A stretch of 6,531 bases of DNA, from the NCBI GenBank assembly GCA_937901455.1, contig CALDIA010000009.1, positions 1 through 6,531 of the forward strand, written 5' to 3'. The position numbers and the translations under genes were made by a program. The DNA comes from an uncultured Bacteroidales bacterium. GTDB lineage: Bacteria; Bacteroidota; Bacteroidia; Bacteroidales; WCHB1-69. Positions 4,001 to 6,531 of the stretch are shown here, piece after piece; position 1 is the stretch's first letter; each line of letters starts with the position of its first letter. The notes beneath the pieces are model-generated. The model was not told where the DNA came from. It saw nothing but the letters and a program-made list of their open reading frames with translations, and ran no database searches.

Positions 4001-6531
4001 GCAACAGCGGCAGACACCCTTGACTACATCAACAACAATATAGCCACTTTCCAAAGCCAACTTGACGGCAATGGGAGGATGACCTACGCCAACTACCAGT
4101 TTTGGATTGAAGGCGAGTATGTCCTTTACTACTACGACATCAAGCTAAGCCAATATGTGGCCAACCAAAACCTTGTCACACAGCTTGGAAGCCCTGTCGG
4201 TAGCACAGTAAGTGAGCAGAACGAGTGGTTTAAGGCACAAAGGAGGCTGAACTTCATGGCTGAGGCTGAGGACTATTTCGACATTGACGACACCCTATAT
4301 GCCTTCTGCTTCCTCATCATCTTTGGTGCAATGGACAACTTCGGGAAGAACTCCTATCCCTACAAGATGGGTACTCTCGCCAATGGAGGCAGGTGGCGTT
4401 GGAGAAACGATGACCTTGACTCAATGCTTGGCATTGGCAACGCTGGTGCCGACAACATGCCTACATGGATGGAGTTCCAAGACTCTGACGATGGTTCAGT
4501 GTACTTCGGTGGCTCCACCTCTGTATTCTGGAATTTGATATATGAGTGCTACTACGACAACTATGTCAGCACCGTTACTGGCAGCACCAAGTATGGCATC
4601 ATTGCCACGGGAAGGCAGATATTGGAAGCCATGTCATCGTTGGCAGGAGGCACCAATGTCTATGACGGTGTGATGAAGTTTATGAAGAAGTACTTCTGGG
4701 ACAATGCGCAGAACTACTTCCCGCAATCTGCCTACAATGCCGATGCTTCATACAAGTATGAGCAGGCATGGCTCACCAATGGGCAGGAGGTAGCCCCGTT
4801 GACGCAATCCTTGGGCAACCACTATGAAGCTGAGTACTATTGGGCCAACAAGAGGCTGATATACATGATGTCGTTCTTCAAGGCAGGTGCTTTCGGGAGT
4901 TATGCCGACACTTCTCTTGGTCAGATGGCATTCAGGCCACAGTCATTGCAATCATTGACGGTGACACCAGAGATGGAGCTTTACCCAGCCTTTGCAAGTG
5001 GCCAAGGCATGGTTTCGACAAGCAGGACTGAGGCAGGGGAAGGACATACCTTTGTAGGTCCTTTCGGCACTGACGGTCAGACCACACACTACATACAAGC
5101 CACCAATGTGCTGACAGACATCGGTGACTTGAAGGACTTGAGGCTTGGCTCGCAATACATCAATCCACTTCAAGTGCAAGGCAAGAAGCTCGTCAGCTTC
5201 AAGATAGGTGACGAAGACCCCTTGATTGTAGTCACACCTGCCGTGTATTACACACAGGCTGAATGCGACGCCTACAACGCTGCTTTGGAGGGAGCCATTG
5301 CAGGAGGCACGGCATTGACGGCAGAGCAAGCCACATTGGTCAACACTGCCTTGGAGACTACCTATGAGGAGAATGACGAGATAAGCACTGAAGATGCCAA
5401 TGCATACAACGCCACACTTGAAGGAGCCATCTCGACAGAGGACATAAAGACACCCGAAGTGACCACCCCAAATGTGACCACAAATGTGCCAGGCTTGACT
5501 TTTGACAACACCTATTGCCTTGAGACCATCGACGCAAGGAATGCAGAATCAATAACAGGGGCTGTTGACATCACTGCCTGCAAGAGAATCAAGGAGGCTT
5601 ACTTTGGAGGCACGTCAGTGACCAACATTGTCGTAAGGAACGGCTCGAAGATAGAAGTGCTTGAGCTGCCCGACACTGTGCAAAACATAGTGTTGAGGTA
5701 CTTGAAGAAACTGTCGGCAAACAACCTTATGCTTCCTTCCGACCTTTCGAGCATATCCTTGCTGTATGTAGACAACTGTCTGTTTGACCCGTTCAGTTTG
5801 CTATACACGCTATATTACGCCGAAGACTCTGTGTTGAGTTATGTGAGGATTAAGATTGACGAAGCGCAGGAGATTGACTTATCACAGTTCAAGATGCTGG
5901 TGAGTATGGCTGACAACAAGGACAAGGATGGCAACACACATGACTTCCACGGTGTGTTGTCCGATGGTTCTCCAAACCCATCGGCAAACCCAAGCATAGA
6001 CGGCACCTTGCAATGTATCTATGGTTACTATACATCTGACTTCGCCAAATTAGGCATGAGCAACATACAGCAATACAATGAGACGCTCAACATAGGCACT
6101 GCTAATGTGTTTGGCGCATTGAGGATAATCTATAACCCACTATTTCAATATATTGACTTTGCCGACTCTTCGGTAGGAGAGATTGTTGCCAACTGGATTG
6201 GTGACGGCGTAGGAACTACACTGGCGCAGGCACAAGGTGTTACCTCCCTTCCTGTCGCCACATTCAGAGCAAACACCGACATACAGACCTTCGATGAGTT
6301 TGAGCTGTTCACGGGTATAAGGACTATCACGAAAGGCACTTCCGCATCTGCACTTGGTGCATTTGGCAGATGTACCAACCTGACCTCCATCACATTGCCT
6401 TCTTCAATCACCACTATCGGTGCGTATGCTTTCTACAATTGCACGGGTTTAACATCCATAAATATACCTTCGTCAGCACGGGCAATGTCGCCAAGCGTCT
6501 TTGTATCGATTTCAACGGGCACCTGGATGTA
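1025..6531 (+). CDS. Giant modular phage tail fibre / receptor-binding structural protein, 3'-truncated by the window
   Basis: One frame runs from ATG 1025 to the edge, 1835 whole codons without a stop, so it is a single very large protein. There is no signal peptide (start MARHSSQPITSLNQNW) and no clear membrane span. In order: an N-terminal block with DPIEQLPFSGAAVQQFIK (19-36); Thr/Asn-rich beta-like segments to about 428; a LamG/concanavalin-like domain (about 430-652); an unassigned region; a conserved-looking block DNFGKN (1104-1109), WRWRNDDLD (1124-1132) and FGGSTSVFW (1161-1169); KKLVSFKIGD ending at 1396; a short repeat linker (1416-1469); an irregular leucine-rich part (1519-1612); and BspA-type repeats (1783-1817). 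This architecture matches large baseplate or fibre-like proteins of gut Bacteroidota phages, including crAss-like ones, as far as I recall. The likely role is binding surface glycans or receptors. Arginine is about 36 AGG, 11 AGA and 7 CGN by hand count. A prophage or a bacterial surface protein is a less likely reading. Confidence 0.8.
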   Translation, partial: MARHSSQPITSLNQNWNYDPIEQLPFSGAAVQQFIKSYLGSVSKAAYFDSTSNTMYWFASDDDKSAFVGDQTLTNLVLFSCTMSFASELFRIALTNNTGSTNLNVATNETTVNISIDFDVQTKSMTESAWRSTGKGVYVTVLADTGASGVYDTIMEEEFYSAETTFEFNARNYLSTGTNRVKVQFVSEDDNTVVSSITYTIMMTEMYIEPLGNEWYVPIVETGDASNYKLGGFRIIGAVSKTLHIDIYSGENKVLEFTRAIGTTAYDRVPFYYTQDMGFDLSSLPTGVYLVSAYLTSGSLTSTPVNYNIIYVADGDETTTQLVAVNEVADVVYNYTTSTLFKYCIYNQGTLAGSPSIVVSRIINNTPTTIVDTTINDVTTGEEHTYEVSMEWLTEETLSLYVQGTITFGNNQTAIVPLDNSATFPPTYGYSFYLNAAARANSESNKLKVVNAVNNTEYTPTWENLVWLDGIDGWTQDDLGRQCLYLPARSYMTLPYTEYKLLNGDGISIEMCYKVSNVADYDETVLSIVDDLESAGFTGLRIKPTNILVHSSADTSSVNDLVRGTNVMDERVIHLVLTIYPNFMGNNGKNLVTGYVNGSKNFQFDYATGTIWNTNAPLRIGSERSDVSLYFIRKYNSVLSEAAVAANYINSQKEVSARTDLSILLKSCMDASQSNVDFEQVKNNNYNYFVVEMLNGATLPSRANNWDKKQTGLSNLEMHFGEHPDWDWRIESVETSGQGTTSMNYYRWNLRFRIDKSSGKMVPVQYLESRTKRGDSYQYTWLEKANSRTLAFDGSNHPSLKRITAKINAASSMQSHKIGATRAYNDLHDQIGLRNAAQDYADSNNLARPVIAVYQYPAFGFLKNGNTYEFIGLFTIGPDKGDKPSFGYDLSTIPDELITMEGTDHSRKMVMFNYPWNTDVSYLADNECINIVKGVDDYDNGWEVGNCHGYSTDDAEDQNAISAILDTEFKPAYRLAYENSTLILGIPLGEYAATAADTLDYINNNIATFQSQLDGNGRMTYANYQFWIEGEYVLYYYDIKLSQYVANQNLVTQLGSPVGSTVSEQNEWFKAQRRLNFMAEAEDYFDIDDTLYAFCFLIIFGAMDNFGKNSYPYKMGTLANGGRWRWRNDDLDSMLGIGNAGADNMPTWMEFQDSDDGSVYFGGSTSVFWNLIYECYYDNYVSTVTGSTKYGIIATGRQILEAMSSLAGGTNVYDGVMKFMKKYFWDNAQNYFPQSAYNADASYKYEQAWLTNGQEVAPLTQSLGNHYEAEYYWANKRLIYMMSFFKAGAFGSYADTSLGQMAFRPQSLQSLTVTPEMELYPAFASGQGMVSTSRTEAGEGHTFVGPFGTDGQTTHYIQATNVLTDIGDLKDLRLGSQYINPLQVQGKKLVSFKIGDEDPLIVVTPAVYYTQAECDAYNAALEGAIAGGTALTAEQATLVNTALETTYEENDEISTEDANAYNATLEGAISTEDIKTPEVTTPNVTTNVPGLTFDNTYCLETIDARNAESITGAVDITACKRIKEAYFGGTSVTNIVVRNGSKIEVLELPDTVQNIVLRYLKKLSANNLMLPSDLSSISLLYVDNCLFDPFSLLYTLYYAEDSVLSYVRIKIDEAQEIDLSQFKMLVSMADNKDKDGNTHDFHGVLSDGSPNPSANPSIDGTLQCIYGYYTSDFAKLGMSNIQQYNETLNIGTANVFGALRIIYNPLFQYIDFADSSVGEIVANWIGDGVGTTLAQAQGVTSLPVATFRANTDIQTFDEFELFTGIRTITKGTSASALGAFGRCTNLTSITLPSSITTIGAYAFYNCTGLTSINIPSSARAMSPSVFVSISTGTWM
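1061..1168 (+). other. N-terminal conserved block of the giant phage protein
   Basis: Residues 13-48 read NQNWNYDPIEQLPFSG, then AAVQQFIKSYLGS and AAYFD. The pattern 'NW..D...G.P(F/Y)SG.AVQ.FIK' followed by 'YFD....Y.FA' recurs, in my memory, at the start of large structural proteins in Bacteroidota phages. In those proteins it precedes variable binding domains. It may be the virion-anchoring part, which is an inference from position. The family is recalled, not searched. Confidence 0.5.
2312..2980 (+). other. LamG / concanavalin A-like domain in the giant protein
   Basis: Residues about 430-652 begin YSFYLNAAARAN and include WLDGIDGWTQDDLGRQCLYL, YMTLPYTEY, GISIEMCYKV, VIHLVLTIYP, TGYVNGSKNF, APLRIGSERSDVSLYFIRKYN and a closing helix SEAAVAANYIN. 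The order fits the LamG/jelly-roll fold: filtered coordinates, 'isiE' strand, 'vtGYvNG' strand, 'lrIG' strand, then 'yfirkYN..Ls'. Such domains commonly bind carbohydrates or proteins. No catalytic residues are expected. Confidence 0.65.
4325..4531 (+). other. Conserved-looking central block of unknown function
   Basis: Residues 1101-1169 contain GAMDNFGKNSYPY, then NGGRWRWRNDDLDSMLGI, then NMPTWMEFQDSDDGSVYFGG and STSVFW. Trp, Arg and Asp are dense. The spacing of K-N, WRWR-x-DDLD and GxTSVFWN resembles a segment I associate with giant proteins of gut phages, but no named domain comes to mind. It is preceded by an amphipathic, aromatic-rich stretch (RRLNFMAEAEDYFDIDDTLY) and followed by FMKKYFWDNAQNYFP. 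Confidence 0.45.
5270..5431 (+). repeat. Degenerate short-helix repeat linker (AYNAxLEGAI units)
   Basis: AYNAALEGAI (1416-1425) returns as AYNATLEGAI (1460-1469), 44 residues later. A diverged middle copy, TAEQATLVNTALETTY, lies between them. Each unit is preceded by a T/S-x-(A/E)-(E/D) helix cap (TQAECD, TAEQAT, STEDAN). The codons differ between copies, so the repeat is old or maintained at protein level. The segment is probably helical spacing between the SFKIGD region and the leucine-rich part. Confidence 0.6.
5579..5860 (+). repeat. Irregular leucine-rich segment of the giant protein
   Basis: Residues about 1519-1612 run ACKRIKEAYFGGTSVTNIVV, NGSKIEVLELPDTVQNIVLRYLKKLS and LSSISLLYVDNCLFDPFSLL. 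The alternation of short hydrophobic strands with Gly/Asn/Cys turns is leucine-rich-repeat-like. It resembles the 'L..LHLP.t...L.lr......' stretches of phage fibre proteins. The repeat length is irregular, so a solenoid is inferred rather than shown. Confidence 0.5.
6302..6475 (+). repeat. BspA-type leucine-rich repeats (23-residue period)
   Basis: Two clear units align: CTNLTSITLPSSITTIGAYA (1783-1802) continuing FYN, then CTGLTSINIPSS (1806-1817). The conserved Cys residues are exactly 23 apart, matching the LRR_5/BspA (Treponema-type) period with its C-x-x-L-x-x-I-x-(L/I)-P-x-x-(V/I)-x-x-I-G-x-x-A-F pattern. A weaker first unit precedes them (FELFTGIRTI to GAFGR). Such repeats act in adhesion in gut and oral bacteria. 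The pattern breaks after S1817. Confidence 0.85.

Noticed and set aside
5912..5947. EF-hand/dockerin-like calcium loop (DNKDKDGNTHDF)
   Set aside because: The loop lacks the usual acidic residue at position 12 and a flanking helix pair. It more likely is a turn between strands of the leucine-rich region.
6302..6531. Variable region of a diversity-generating retroelement at the fibre end
   Set aside because: No reverse transcriptase, template repeat or adenine-biased near-duplicate of this segment is in the window.

Overview
The window joins two unrelated pieces of DNA. Bases 1 to about 552 look like a GC-rich bacterial chromosome, probably Clostridia/Oscillospiraceae-like. They hold the 3' end of rsmD (16S rRNA m2G966 methyltransferase) overlapping the 5' half of coaD (phosphopantetheine adenylyltransferase), a gene pair common in Firmicutes. 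A hand count of sample lines gives about 57-77% G+C, and arginine is almost always a CGN codon. A near-consensus sigma70-type promoter lies inside rsmD and could drive coaD separately.

At about base 550-558 coaD stops matching its family in mid-domain. The reading frame continues into a different protein of the kind seen in tail/fibre modules of gut Bacteroidota phages. From there to about base 6475 everything is phage-like. In order, there is the C-terminal end of a small structural protein (to 834), a 57-residue Trp- and Met-rich protein (839-1012), and one giant open frame starting at 1025. The giant frame runs off the right edge with at least 1835 codons and no stop. This part has about 43-50% G+C in sampled lines and strongly prefers AGG for arginine. 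Its start codons, apart from that of the small protein, lack a clear Shine-Dalgarno. These traits fit a phage of Bacteroidota (Bacteroides/Prevotella type) rather than the organism of the first segment.

The giant protein is modular. It has an N-terminal block typical of these phage proteins, beta-rich segments, a LamG/concanavalin-A-like domain, a central conserved-looking block of unknown function, a short-helix repeat linker, an irregular leucine-rich segment and BspA-type 23-residue leucine-rich repeats. The best reading is a tail fibre or receptor/glycan-binding structural protein. The small protein and the truncated upstream protein are probably its co-transcribed partners.

The coaD/phage junction has no integrase, att site or insertion sequence. 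It cuts an essential gene and enters the phage side in mid-gene, so an assembly or library chimera is more likely than real integration. The last ~55 bases may be a second such discontinuity. No RNA genes, CRISPR arrays, terminators or mobile-element genes were seen, and no gap of 300 bases lacks a gene.
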